Positions 19,339-30,701 of a stretch of 64,000 bases of DNA are shown here, in pieces. A program made the position numbers and the translations under genes. The stretch is from positions 41,081,957 through 41,145,956 of the forward strand of contig OX453272.1 of assembly GCA_949710005.1 (NCBI GenBank). Direction: 5' to 3'. The notes beneath the pieces were generated by a model. The model was not told where the DNA came from, searched no databases, and saw nothing but the letters and a program-made list of their open reading frames with translations. Source of the stretch: Ricordea florida (Eukaryota > Cnidaria > Anthozoa > Corallimorpharia > Ricordeidae). Numbering within the stretch: position 1 is the stretch's first letter; each line of letters starts with the position of its first letter.

Positions 19339-22300
19339 GTGAGTTGATCAATGAATGTTATTCTCTTGACCAAAAAAGATCTGGACAACAAACAGATCAA
19401 CTCAATAACAGTACACAGCTACACAGTTTGCAAACCAACTTTCTTTGTAAGGCATGTTAGATATGCAGTAAATAATATTAAGAGTTTTTGAGTCAAATGT
19501 GAGCATTTTTACGGCGGCCTCGTCCTCGCAATGAAATAACATTCGGTGAGCTAAAGATTCTTTATTTGCTTTGTGGCTAGTCTCCTTCGCAGCCGTTTTT
19601 TGGAATGTCACGCAACGCTCCCTGCGTGACATTCCAAAAAACGGCTGCGAAGGAGACTACTTTGTGGCGGAAGAGTGAATTACGATCAAGCACAGTGAAC
19701 ATGATACGCTATTTGACTTCTGTACAAATAAGGAAGTGGGTTGGTACTTGTTACGATATTTAAGGACTTATAATCACAAACATATTCGCTATTATGTGTT
19801 GGTTAAAATCAGCATCTGCTGTTTTCCAGGGCGATACGAGGGTTTTGTAGAGTCACCTTAATTTCCTTTGGACATAGTAGAGTGCCAACACAGCATGTAT
19901 AGTTCGATTGTTATAAGATTATAAACTGAATACGCATAGGATTTGTTCCTTGGGCAGCACTTGGGCATCGTTAGTGTTACTCGTGCCTTTAACATCGTTG
20001 TTGGAGTAGGTTTTCTTTGTTTTCTTTTTTTGTGTTATGATGAGGGCATCTTTTCGATGCCTTCTCAGTGTAACGTCATTCAATAATTGCATTGTCCGTA
20101 GCACAAACCGGAACAACCACATTGATCCCGTCCAGTGATTAACGATGACAGTAAAAATACTGTAGACTGTTGTCCTTTGCTCAAACAATATTTTTGCTGG
20201 TCCTCACAAGCTGCATAGCTTTAAAATATTTACTCGAGTACAAGGCCCGATTCTGATGCCGTACTTTTCATGAGCCGAACCTAATTCATAGAATTAAGTA
20301 CATGAAAAGTTCGGCATCTGAATCTGGAACGGCTCAGGCGTTCTATTCGCCTGGCTTGGCCGGGAATTTCCACTTTGGAACGACCTTGATTTAGACTCCG
20401 AACTTTTCATGTGCCGAACTTAATATATAAATTATTGTTTGTGGGATATTTTTAAAACCACTGACAATATTGATTAGTTTTCGTGCAACTGTATTAGGAA
20501 CGACTGTGGAACGGCTAATTAAGTTTATGGTCTGAATCAACAGGCGTACTTTTGTTAATCTGAATCGGTCCAAATTCGAATTAAGTTCGGCTCATGAAAA
20601 GTACGGCGTCTGAATCGGGCCAAGAGTCGCGGCACCAATTAAATTTTTCGTGCGTAAAAGGGGGCGCCTATCTATCTATCTCAAAATTTGACTCCACAAA
20701 GAAATCTTCTCTTGTAATTCAACAGAATGTTTTCTTTGTTTGATACGAAAATTATTCCAGTGAAAGAAACAACAATCAAAACCTTCGTTTAATTATCGTC
20801 AAATTTTGCTGTTGTCTTCTTTCTCTGAATCTATCAGCTCCAGACTTGGTGGGAACGCCTCTTCTACATCTGAATCTGTGCATTCAAAAGGTTTGCATGT
20901 GGTTCACTCAAGATATCCAACTGAGCCTCACCGGGGCCATCAAGGGCGCGCTTAGTTGTGGGACGCGCTTATTCGAGTAAATGCAGGTTACTTTTGTTGT
21001 ACTCAGGCTTTTGTTGGCTGGCAAACCTGCTAACCAAAGTATGATTTGAATTTCTGAATTTTGGAACGACCGGATGATTCATAGTGCTTCCCAACTTGTT
21101 TTATAACATGAAGGAGTGTCTGGAAAGAGCGGAGACTGTGGGAAGAAAGTTTTACACTTGCTAGTCCTGCTTGATCAAACCATGACTGTTCATAAAAACT
21201 CCTAAAATAATACTTTCTGTTCAAAGAAAAAACTTTGAGCAGTCCAAGCGACATTTTGTGATTCTTGCCTTGTTTGGATTTCTTCTTAATTAAAGACATA
21301 GCCAGGTAAAACCAATTATATTTTATTACCAATTATATTTTTTGTTTAAAAAAAGAGGGAGCATCATACAGCAATCGCAGACAAAGACGGCAAGTTGACT
21401 CAACGAGCAACACATCGGCTTCTATAAGCAAAACAGAATTTGTTATGTTTATAAACAAACTTCTGTCAGATTGGAAACTACAGCTGTGCCAGACTAAAGG
21501 AGGAACGTGTGCTTCAGGTCCTCAAGGCCCTCCAGGTCCTCCAGGGCCCAGAGGAGAAAAAGGAGCCCAGGGAAAAAAAGGTCCCAAAGGAAAAAAAGGA
21601 AAAACGGGAAACAAAGGAGACAGAGGGCTTGTGGGACCACATGGTAAAAGTGGACAGCAAGGGATTATGGGACCTGCAGGCTTAAAAGGAGAAACTGGAC
21701 TCAAAGGTGAAAAAGGAAACACTGGGGAGCGTGGCATGCCGGGAATAAAAGGGGAACCTGGTAAATCGATTTCTGCTCCTATTGTTATTGCTTCTCCTTC
21801 GATAAAGACAGTAAATGAAAGCGAGTCTGCGTTATTTCAGTGTTCAGTTAGCGGTAACCCTGAGCCCACGGTAATATGGACAAAACAAGCTAGCCAGACA
21901 GTTATCAAAGGATCAGCGGACTCACGTGGAGAGCTGCATTTAATGAACACGACAGCAAATGACTCAGGCTTGTACCAGTGCACCGCGACAAACATCTTAG
22001 GACAGGCGAAGGGCTTGGTACGACTAATTGTGAATGGTAAGACTGTGTAATATAGTATCGTGTCTTTTTCACTATCTTTCATTTTTAAAATAGACGGCAA
22101 TGCGCTATGAGAAAGACAAGAAAATTTCCTGATCTTTAACTCTTTGTTTAGAAAGGACGGCAAAATTAGCCTTTTTTCAGTATTATCAGCCAGCAAATAT
22201 TCAGTGCCAATTTGCAAAACTGCATACCTTCCAAATCCTTAGTACGGCTTTAATGCAACTGCAATCATTATTTCACTAAAAAACCATATAAACAGGCACC

Positions 22301-24991
22301 TGACTGTATTTTGATCTCTTTTTGGAAACACCTCAATTCTTACAGCCAAACAACACTAATTTAGCTGTATAACGCGAACACAACCTAACAATTGATAAAA
22401 AAATAGAATGCTTCCCGAAAACTCACCGAATTTTGAAATGGCGCCATGTTGGACGTATTGAGCTTATTAATTTGATAACTGTGTCGGACTGGTATGCAAG
22501 CGATGTTTCACACAAGCAACCGGTGGTGCAATGGCTCACTATTAAACTGATGATCTATTTCGTAAATCAACGTAGCTCGTGTAACTCTAAAAGAATGAGT
22601 TTTATGGTTCAGTTTTAGTGACCTCTTTACCAAACTTGAAACGAACACAGTATAGAAGGATAAGAAACAAAGTTAAGTCAGTCAGGAGACATGCCAAAGT
22701 AATCTTGGAGTATCTAATTAATGGAACTAAAAGAATGAAGCTCTCCCTTTAATTTCCCTTCAAATGATGCGCCAATCCAAAGTCACGAATTTTTTTTTCG
22801 CTCACTACTTGTGCAGGAATTTTTTTTTCAGGTGAACCCCTCTGCACGAATTTTTTTTACTACGTGTGAAAAAGTCACAATTGGACCTTCCTTGTGCTCG
22901 AATTTTTTTTTTTTACCTTTTTCCTTGCATGAATTTTTTTTCTTGGCACTTTCCCTTGCATGAATTTTTTTTTGTTTTTTTCCCCACCCCCCCATCACTT
23001 TTCTAATGGTCCGTCCCTAACACCATATGCCTTATTCCAAAATGGCCGCCTTTTATATATTCTTTAGTTTTTATTTCAATTAGACCTTGATGCCTCGTTC
23101 AAGGTAAAATGTTCTTTTGAATTTTAGCTTCAGAACGATGCATCAAGGGAGAATTTAAATAAAAATAAAAATAAAAATAAAAGAAAAAATAAAAGAAATT
23201 TAAATGGCGGCCATTTTGAAATAAGGTGTATACGGATTATACCTGCTGTTTACTCAAGATTTGTCTTCCTCTTAGCTTGCGCGCTATTTTAATTTTTCTC
23301 CAGTTTATCCACGTGTTTTCCTTGATCCGGGACCTATTTACGTCAAAGAAAGAAGCAACATCTCCCTTTCAAAGTGTCATGTGACAGGTTACCCATATCC
23401 AGTGGTGACATGGAGCAGAGCGGTTGGTCAATTACCTCAGGGGAGGGTACAGAGTAAAGATGGTCAACTTAAGATATTTGATGTTCAGAAAGCAGATTCT
23501 GACACTTTCTTCTGTAAAGCGTCCAACCTCCTGGGAGATGCTGTAAGTCACACGATTTTGACAGTAGTCTCACTTCCTAAGTTCACATTCAAGCCTCCTT
23601 CTAATATGACAGCATTTATAGGCGAGAATCTTACGTTAAACTGCAGCGCTATTGGTGATCCACAGCCAGTCATTGGTTGGAAGAGACACGGAGCACAACT
23701 CCCCGTGGGGAGGGCCCACAGGAACAATGGTGGGTTGATCATCAGAGATGTGAAGGCAGAGGATGCTGGGACATACATATGTGGGGCTGTGAGTGCAGGA
23801 GTGTTTGGCGTGGAGGCTGTTACTAAGATTAAAGTGAATTACCATCAGGGTAACGTGTTCCTGGTTAAGTGTAAGATGTAATACGAATTTTAACTGTTTT
23901 GCTGTCCAAAATTAGTTGTTTTTATTAACGTTGTCATTCCCGCATGGAAACTCGGAATCTTTAGTAATTTTTCTTCAAGATAGAGGGAAACAGTGGCACA
24001 TTATTTGCTCATCTGCTAACCGGCGAGATTAGAAATCAGAGAAAATAATTGTTTCACTATATAGCAATAGAGCAACCTCAGCCACTCTAAAGAGACGGTG
24101 AAACTTTATTGCTAAATCAGGTAGTTAACAGGAGACAGTGAGCAACACAAAGTTCATTTCGTTATAAATTTAGAATGTGCCGACGTTGCTAATGCTACGC
24201 ATCTTGATCTAAATACCCGGGTCCTGACCAGCTATTGCCAAGGAGCAATTTCAAAAACAAATTGTGCTTTACACATTTGAAACGTTTGTCTTTGAAGAGC
24301 TGAATTTTTCCAATTAGTCAAATCAATGATGTCTTAAAGCGGGACGAATTACGTTGTTATTGCAGATTGTTCATCCCTGTTCAAAGCTGGCCATACTCAG
24401 AGTGGAGTGTACTCTGTAGACCCAGATGGTCAAGGAGCCTTCAGTGTCTACTGTGACATGCGCACTGACGGTGGAGGCTGGGCTGTGTTTCAGAGAAGAC
24501 AGTATGGATCTGTAGACTTCTATCGGGGATGGAACGACTACAAATCAGGCTTTGGTCAGCTGACTGCTGAGTTCTGGTTAGGAAACGACAAGATCCACAG
24601 ACTGACGGCCAGTAGAGCGAACTCTATACGAGTGGAGCTGGAGGACTGGAGCGGAGTAAAGAGGTATGCTAAATATGGTAAGTTTAGCATTGGTGATGAA
24701 CGGGCGCAGTATCGAATGACAGTGGGTTCATATTCAGGATCAGCAGGAGATGCGTTAGCATACCATAATAATATGGCGTTTACTACAAAAGACAGAGATC
24801 ATGACCAGTACAGCAGCAACTGTGCTGTAAAATACACTGGTGCATGGTGGTACGAGAGCTGTTATTACTCTAATCTAAACGGTCAATACTTAGGAAACAA
24901 ACTTAACAGCAAAGGAGTCAACTGGTATCCATTTAGACAAAATTACTTGTCTCTAAAGTTTAGTGAAATGAAACTGAGACCATCACTTTAA
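19140..24991 (+). CDS. Lectin copy 3, intact: membrane collagen-Ig-fibrinogen protein
   Basis: Join of exons 19140-19338, 21356-22036, 23304-23849 and 24366-24991, giving 2052 nt and a predicted 683 aa. Order: type II membrane helix (about residues 12-29), short coil (31-52), Cys pair (111, 118), 28 Gly-X-Y triplets (121-204), Ig1 (205-293), Ig2-Ig3 (294-475), FReD (476-683). All introns are phase 1. The collagen should trimerise the chain and present three lectin heads outside the cell. The closest known design is the cnidarian ficolin-like proteins; the role in microbe or symbiont recognition is inference. Weak points are an acceptor without a good pyrimidine tract at exon 2 and a GTAACG donor at exon 3. 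Confidence 0.8.
19577..19659. mobile_element. 83-bp hairpin MITE with 8-bp target duplication
   Basis: It is almost wholly palindromic: TAGTCTCCTTCGCAGCCG is mirrored by CGGCTGCGAAGGAGACTA with arms of about 37 bp and an 8-base loop. It is flanked by CTTTGTGG at 19569-19576 and 19660-19667. The other lectin copies have a single CTTTGTGG here, so this is an insertion unique to intron 1 of copy 3. The 8-bp duplication suggests hAT or a related superfamily. Confidence 0.85.
20243..20621. mobile_element. MITE with about 40-bp inverted ends (GGCCCGATTC)
   Basis: The left end GGCCCGATTCTGATGCCGTA with the following CTTTTCATGAGCCGAAC is mirrored at 20583-20621. A third, internal copy of the TTTTCATGTGCCGAACTTAA motif lies near 20405. 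It is inserted in the CTCGAGTA...GTCGCGGC part of intron 1, which is continuous in other copies. Probably Harbinger-type. Confidence 0.7.
21356..22036 (+). CDS. Copy 3 exon 2: collagen (28 triplets) and Ig1
   Basis: The frame is open from the acceptor to the GGTAAG donor at 22037. It encodes a Ser/Thr/Arg-rich spacer, [15 protein letters not shown] with two Cys suited to inter-chain bonds, Gly-X-Y repeats from [16 protein letters not shown] to GIKGEPGKS, then Ig1 ([29 protein letters not shown]). The acceptor is AAAAAAAG/AGGGAGC; the pyrimidine tract and the upstream CAG/TAG present in copies 5 and 6 are lost. Splicing here deserves RNA confirmation. Confidence 0.8.
22788..22972. repeat. Array of six GAATTTTTTTT T-tract motifs
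   Basis: Six copies of (G/C)(A/G)NGAATTTTTTTT, several preceded by CTTGCATG or GCACG, spaced roughly 20-45 bases apart. The array is present only in intron 2 of copy 3, replacing the short CTACTGACAACTGACTACG segment seen in copy 5. Confidence 0.7.
23023..23234. mobile_element. MITE shared by intron 2 of copies 3, 4 and 5
   Basis: The left end CATATGCCTTATTCCAAAAT with GGCCGCC is inverted at the right end (GGCGGCC, ATTTTGAAATAAGGTGTATA). The interior is AT-rich with (AAAAT)n. The same element lies at about 37376-37562 and 47650-47836; copy 1 lacks it. Confidence 0.75.
23304..23849 (+). CDS. Copy 3 exon 3: Ig2-Ig3
   Basis: Acceptor TTTTTCTCCAG, then an open frame from [10 protein letters not shown] through Ig2 ([24 protein letters not shown]) and Ig3 ([28 protein letters not shown]). 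The exon end differs from other copies: NYHQ and donor G/GTAACG at 23850 instead of NYS and GGTGAGT. Frame and phase 1 are kept. Confidence 0.85.
24366..24991 (+). CDS. Copy 3 exon 4: fibrinogen-related domain
   Basis: Acceptor TTGTTATTGCAG, then [19 protein letters not shown] and the full FReD to TAA at 24989. Calcium-site region [17 protein letters not shown]. Copy-specific residues: KYT, ESCYY after [16 protein letters not shown], and one extra codon (FRQNY). Otherwise it is near-identical to copies 1 and 5 over the first two thirds. Confidence 0.9.
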
Positions 24992-25550
24992 AAAGTGTTT
25001 AACTTTAATCACAGGACACAACTTAAGAATTTCTTATCAGAAGCAGTCCCGTGTGAACTCATCATTTTAAGTAACTGTGTATGTACTACCTACTTACTCC
25101 GGTAATTCTCCACTTTAATTGCTGCGAGTCTTAGTGGAAAACAACACTCTTTGTGACTGACCTTATAGAGGTTGTACACTTTATAAATGCGGTAATTTTG
25201 AGAAGACGCAGGAGATCAGCTGCCGTAGTTGAAACAAATTTTTGATATCGTCATTGACATCATCATAAATGGTCCTAAATAGAAAAAGACAACACGGACC
25301 CAAGTCGCAAAATAGTTTTGTCCTCTTATGTTGAACACCTTGGCTTTTACCATGAGGAGCATATTCACGTAACTTAGTTGTTCTTAACCCAGACAAGAAT
25401 CACTGGTTCAATTTGTGTCTTGAGGGCGATTCGTCTTTGTTTTTAGTGCATACGACATTTGCCTTTAGAAGAGAACGTTGAACACAGTATGAATACGATT
25501 TTAATGAGTGTTTAACTCTCTCATTTCTAACTGTAGTATACGAGATTTTA

Positions 25551-25830
25551 TTATATCTCTCAGTTGGTACGCGCGCTGTGATTGGTCAATTTAGCGGGCC
25601 GTACTTCACTGTACGGCCCGCTAAAGTTTGTTTTGGTCGCCAAAATGACTCCAGAGATATAATAAATATCTTATTAACCTCGTTTTCTCGGTCCGTACTG
25701 TAAAATATGGATCCTCGTTTTTTCCCGTCGATTTATGGCCCGCGCGCTTCGCGCTTGGGCCATAAATCGACGGGAAAAAACTCGGTCCGTATTTTACAGT
25801 ACGGACCTCGAACTCGATTAATAAGAGGTA
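25551..25830. mobile_element. Two adjacent palindromic MITEs after copy 3
   Basis: The first runs TTATATCTCT to AGAGATATAA with an internal hairpin AGCGGGCCGTACTTCACTGT/ACGGCCCGCT. The second runs from TTATTAACCTCG to TTAATAAGAGG with inverted CGGTCCGTACTGTAAAATA / TATTTTACAGTACGGACC and a central GATTTATGGCCCGCGCGCTT hairpin. Both are absent from the same flank of copies 1, 4 and 5. Confidence 0.65.
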
Positions 25831-26589
25831 TTTAATCTTTATAAGGAAATATAGACCTTACTGTTGTCGACATTTTAAATCACAGCTCGGACCGTACTTT
25901 ATACTAAATTTTGCCGCAAAGTGACTTGAATTAAATCAAAAGTGCTTCTTAATTTACCGTGGACGGATTCTTTGAAGTGGAGCAAAACTGAACCGTAAGA
26001 TTGATCAAGAGTATTTGCAACTGTTCAATTTAACAAAAATCGAATGTGGTTTAGCGTTGCCTGTACTCTTATCGACAACGAATACGCGTCATTACAGAGG
26101 TCAAAATTTTGTGGACTCACGAGGCACAGCCGAGTGAGACCACGACAATTTTTTTTTACCACAATACCAACGTTAAAAAAAACGTCAAAGAGAATGTTTT
26201 TTTTTTTGTTAGAGCGTGACCAAGATCGTGACACAAAGAAAGAGCAAGCGTTGTCTATTGAACTTTCTCGCAATCTGATTAGTTTATTCCCCAAAATGAG
26301 CGTTTCTGATTGGCTATTGCTTTGCGTGACTCGAGCAGCGTTGTCTAGACTCTTATCGACAACGGCAAATTAGCCAATCAGATTGCAAGATTGGTTGTAA
26401 TTGTGGTTAAAAAAACTAGTTGTTTTTCTTGGAACCTGATATTAAGTGCATAACGGCGTAAAACATGTATCTTCGCAAATTAACCAAATACCGATGTGTA
26501 TTCTACCGGTTGAGCTAAAACACCGTCAATTACTGTGGCCCGCTCCAATAATTTTCCTGAAAAAGGGTTCAAAAACAACAATAGCAAAA

Positions 26590-26925
26590 AGAAAAACAAG
26601 AGCCGACGACGTAACCGTAACTTCGAGTGATATTATTTGTATGGTTACAAACCTGAATCTACTTCTACTTACACCTTTAACCACTTTCTTTTGATAGCGA
26701 AATTTTTCATCTTTCAAGCTAAACAAGCGAATCACCCCCCATCTTTCGAGGCCTTCTATATCTCCCTCAATGATAAAACTCGCAGCGAAAAAGAAGTCGC
26801 TATGAGAAACAACAAGCTTAGGAAATATACATCAAAATGGACAACACTTAGTGTATAATTATCTATTCTGAGCATGTCAACTTGCGCACGTCTGCTTCAT
26901 CCCTTCTCGTCCATAATTTATAACC

Positions 26926-26965
<40 letters not shown>

Positions 26966-27196
26966 TTCCGTGTTTTTTTTTTGTTTGTTTTTTTTTTACC
27001 TACAATACAGGAGAGTAATATCAATAATTAATTTAATTTTAAATTTAGTGTAAGGCTGAGTAATGTTGTTAATTAGCTCCGAAAAATATATATACCATTG
27101 TAATGTATGTATTGTATTGTAGCGTAAATTTCCTTCTGTATGTTGTTCTGTCATGTTTAAATGCCAAATAAAGTAAACTTAAAAAAAAAAAGAAAA
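26590..27196 (+). mobile_element. 5'-truncated L1/Tx1-type LINE with poly(A) tail
   Basis: The plus strand encodes LLIAKFFIFQAKQANHPPSF and EKEVAMRNNKLRKYTSKW then a stop at 26859, the pattern seen at the C-terminus of L1-like polymerases. A 3' untranslated part with (AT)n at 26931-26962, AATAAA and an A-tract tail follow. The copy at 55165-55760 is the same insertion, duplicated with the flank. Confidence 0.55.
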
Positions 27197-27199
27197 AAT

Positions 27200-27530
27200 A
27201 ATAATGACAATGAATTTATATAGCGCACTTTTTCATATGAATATGTTCAAAGGCGCTTTACACTTTTATTGGGTGAGATCGGACGTCAGCATGTAAAGGC
27301 GCCTCTGGCTGCCGCTATCAGTCTACATATGATATCACCCACCCACCCAACCCATGCATGAATATTGTCTGATGAAACCAGACGTAGAGATAGACCACCA
27401 CACCGGGAACTACGTTCCCTACTCCTTTCGAACAGGGTGTAGGTTATTAGGAACAAGTGTTGTGAGACGGGTCCTACGCTTTATTGTCCTTATCCGAGAA
27501 GACCAGAAAGTCTACCCATTTACAGATGTC

Positions 27531-27587
<57 letters not shown>

Positions 27588-27655
27588 AAGGGTTTGAACC
27601 CGCAACCTCACGTACGGTAGTCCGGTGCTCTACCAACTGAGCTAACCGGTCGGCG
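27200..27655 (-). mobile_element. tRNA-derived SINE
   Basis: On the minus strand the head reads TTAGCTCAGTTGGTAGAGC (box A) and GGGTTCAAACCC (box B), with a partial CCGAC/GTCGG acceptor stem but no matching anticodon stem, so it is not a working tRNA. The body contains TTTATATAGCGC and AAAGGCGCTTTACA, a pair common in invertebrate SINE tails. The same SINE occurs at 55765-56233. Confidence 0.7.
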
Positions 27656-28275
27656 TGGAATTGAACGTAAAATTAAAAAAATAAAATTAAATAGTGGAAC
27701 GTGACTTAAATGAAATCTAAGTGCCATTGATTTGTCAAAGTAAACAAGGAAGCGCAGGAAAGTCAAAACCTGTCAAAGGAAGAAAACAGAAAGCAAATAA
27801 GAGAACGAAACGGATTCTTGCTTTTGCGGAAACATTGCAGAAAGGGAATTCGAAAATAACAGAACAAAACTGCACATAAGCCAAAGGAAGAAAAGCAAAG
27901 ATATTTAAATAGACAAAGAAAAAGCATTAATGTCCTTACTCCGACTAGAAATGGTACTTTTGAATGCGACAACGTGTAAAATAATTTTATCAGCATTTTA
28001 TTCCTGTGTATTACGTCCAGACATGTTACATGCCGTTGAATAATGTCGGAGGGTCACTAGGTTTCACTGTTATAAACTCTGATTGAATTTTGAAATTCGC
28101 CTATGAAATACTGAAAAACAAGTCTTTCAATAAGACCATTGTTGTCTATAGTTTGATATCCAGTGACGGGTGATTTCGGATATCAAATAACTCGCTGAAG
28201 CAGCATTTTTACCTCAGTGTTATCAGTTCAACAGTAGTTTGAGTGAACGGAACATCACTGACTGCAATCACCAAC
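27656..28275 (+). other. 5' flank of lectin copy 4
   Basis: It matches the flanks before copies 3, 5 and 6, including ATATCCAGTGACGGGTGATT and TTATCAGTTCAACAGTAGTT next to exon 1. Promoter and 5' UTR are expected here but cannot be pinpointed. Confidence 0.45.
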
Positions 28276-28474
28276 ATGACTGTTCAGAAAAACAGTTTGT
28301 CTTGTTCGCTCGGTACTCTCATTTCTGTTATGTCGGTTCTGTTTTACTGTGCTGGGTTTATCAGAGTTGAAATAAAGTTGAACCAGCATGAAGAGAGAAT
28401 GAACGATTTTGAAGAAGCCGTGAAGAGCAGAATGACAACGAACAGAGCGAGTGATTTCACCTCCAGTACAAACG
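28276..28474 (+). pseudogene. Lectin copy 4 exon 1 (open, but gene is dead)
   Basis: It encodes [20 protein letters not shown] and the rest of the membrane helix and coil, with a good donor ACG/GTGAGT at 28475. The exon itself has no defect. It is called pseudogene because exons 2, 3 and 4 downstream each carry a stop. Confidence 0.75.
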
Positions 28475-28983
28475 GTGAGTTGTTGAATCTTATTCTTTTT
28501 ACCAAAAAAAGATCTGGACAACAAACAGATCAACTCAATAACAGTAAACAGCTACACAGTTGCAAACTAACTTTCTTTGTTAGGCATGTTAGATATGCAG
28601 TAAATGATATTAAGAGGCTTCAGCACCAACTTTGAGTCAAATGTGAGCATTTTTACGGCGCCCTCGTCCTCGCAATGAAGTAAAACTCGGTTAGCTTAAG
28701 ATTCTTTATTTGCTTTGTGGCGGACAGAGTGAATTACGATCAAACGTAATGAACATGATACGCTATTTGACTTCTGTACAAACATGGAAGGGGGACGGTA
28801 GTTGTTAGGATATTTAAGGACTTATAATCACAAACATATTCGCTACCATTGGCAGGTTAAAAAATCAGCATCTGCTATATTCTAGGGGGATACTCGTTTA
28901 GGGTTTTGTAGAGTCACCTTAATTTCCTTTTAACATAGCAGTATACCAACACAGCATGTACAGTTCGATTGTTATAAGATTAT

Positions 28984-29624
28984 TAAATAGATTTAGGCAA
29001 GCCTAAAAGCGGAGCTCCTCACACAGACCCTCACACATTGAAAATGCTGTCATTAAAGTTATTAAATACGCCTGCAGCTGGTGTACGCAACTACTTAAAG
29101 AAGATTCAATAGCTGAAATATCTAGCTCGCGACTCAACGGAAAGCAGCTCTTTAACAAATGAAAAATAGACACTCAGCTTTATGCTTATGTTCCTCCAAA
29201 AATGCTTGAAAACTTGTAGGAAGAACTCAGCTTTATGCTTATGTCCCTCCAAAAACGCTTGAAAACTTGTAGGAAGAAAAGTTTTCCTCCAAAACCGCTA
29301 TGAATAATCCGTTTCTTCAGCAAAACATTGTAGACTGCTGTAGACTGTTGGCTGTAGGTTGTGTAGCCGCGGCAAGCCGCGAAAAGCGCACGAAAAACAA
29401 AGCCTCGTTTCGGTTTAAGACCTTCTAAATATCCCGTATGACTATGGCCGGCATGTTGGGGCAACGTCGTCGTCGTCGTCGTCGCTAGGCGCACGCGCCC
29501 GCGAGCCATGCCGCTAGCCACGATGATCATGAAAACTCAAACGCATGGTTTTCTCAATTTCTATCCTCGCACGGTAATTATGGGGCTCCGCTCTGCGGCT
29601 CTTCGGGCCGCTGTGGAGCTCCGC
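28984..29624. mobile_element. Helentron-like non-autonomous element in intron 1 of copy 4
   Basis: Inserted between GATTA and TAAACTG of an intron continuous in copies 3 and 5. Near the left end is AGATTTAGGCAAGCCTAAA followed by AGCGGAGCTCC; the right end is GGAGCTCCGCTA preceded by a hairpin (GCGGCTCTTCGGGCCGC). An internal left repeat matching a terminal right repeat fits Helentron-type asymmetric ends. (GTC)n lies near 29468-29485. No protein recognised. Confidence 0.5.
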
Positions 29625-30701
29625 TATAAACTGAATACGCATAGGGTTTGTTCCTTTGGCAACAGTGGGACATTGCCAGTATTAAACTCGTGCCTTTAAC
29701 ATGGTTGTTGGAGTAGGTTTTCTTTGTTTTCTTTTTTATGTGTTATGATCGATGTGGGCATCTCTTTGATGCCTTCTCAGTGTAACGTGATTCAAGGATC
29801 TCATTGTCCATAGCACCAAGGAACAACCACATTGATCCCGTTCAGTGATTAGCGATGACGGTAAAAATGCTGTAGATTGTTGCCCTTGCTCAAACAATAT
29901 TTTTGCACGACCTCACAAGCTGCATAGCTTTATAGTATTTACTCGAGTAGCCCGGGCACCAATTAAATTTTTTGTGCGTCAAAGGGGGCGCCTGTCTAGG
30001 GAAAACGCTTGTTCAAAATTTGACGCAACAAAGAAATCTTCTCTTGTAATTCAGCAGAATGTTTTCTATGTTTTATACGAAAATTATTCCAGTGAAAGAA
30101 ACAACAATCAAACCCTTCGTTTAATTATCCTCAAATTTTCCTGTTCTCTTCTTTCTCTGAATCTATCGGCTCCAGACTTGGTGAGAACGCCTCTTCTGCA
30201 TTTGAATCTGTGCATTCAAAAGGATTTGCATATGGTTCACTCAAGATATCCAACTGAGCATCACCAAGGCCATCAGGGGCAGCGCCTTTTGATGTTTTGT
30301 CGCCAAATGCGATGCTTCGTTGTGGGCCGCGCTTATTCGAGTAAATAAGGTTATTTTTGGTGTACTCGGCTCTTTCTGGCTGACAAACCTGCTAACCGAA
30401 GTATGATTTGAATTTCTGAATTTTGGAACGACTGGATGATTCATAGTGCTTTCCCAAGTTGCTTTATAACGTGGAGTGTCTGGAAAGAGCGGAGACTATG
30501 GGAAGAAAGTTTTGTACTTGCTGGGCCTGCTTGATCAAGCCATGACTGTTCATAAAAACTCGTAAAATAGTTTCTTTTCAAAGGGAAAACTTTGACAAGT
30601 CTAAGCGACATTTTTAGTTATTCACCTTGTTTGGATTTCTTCTTAATTAAAGACATAGTTCAGGTAAAACCAATTATATTTTATTTCTTTTGTATAAACA
30701 G

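Noticed and set aside
21522-21737. Pro-rich open frames opposite the collagen exons, in all copies
   Set aside because: These are antisense shadows of Gly-X-Y coding (the complement of GG-rich codons reads as Pro/Ser). They follow the collagen's copy number and have no start context or domain.
27580-27655. A functional tRNA gene
   Set aside because: Box A and box B are good, but the anticodon stem does not pair and the same sequence recurs attached to a SINE body at 56160-56233.
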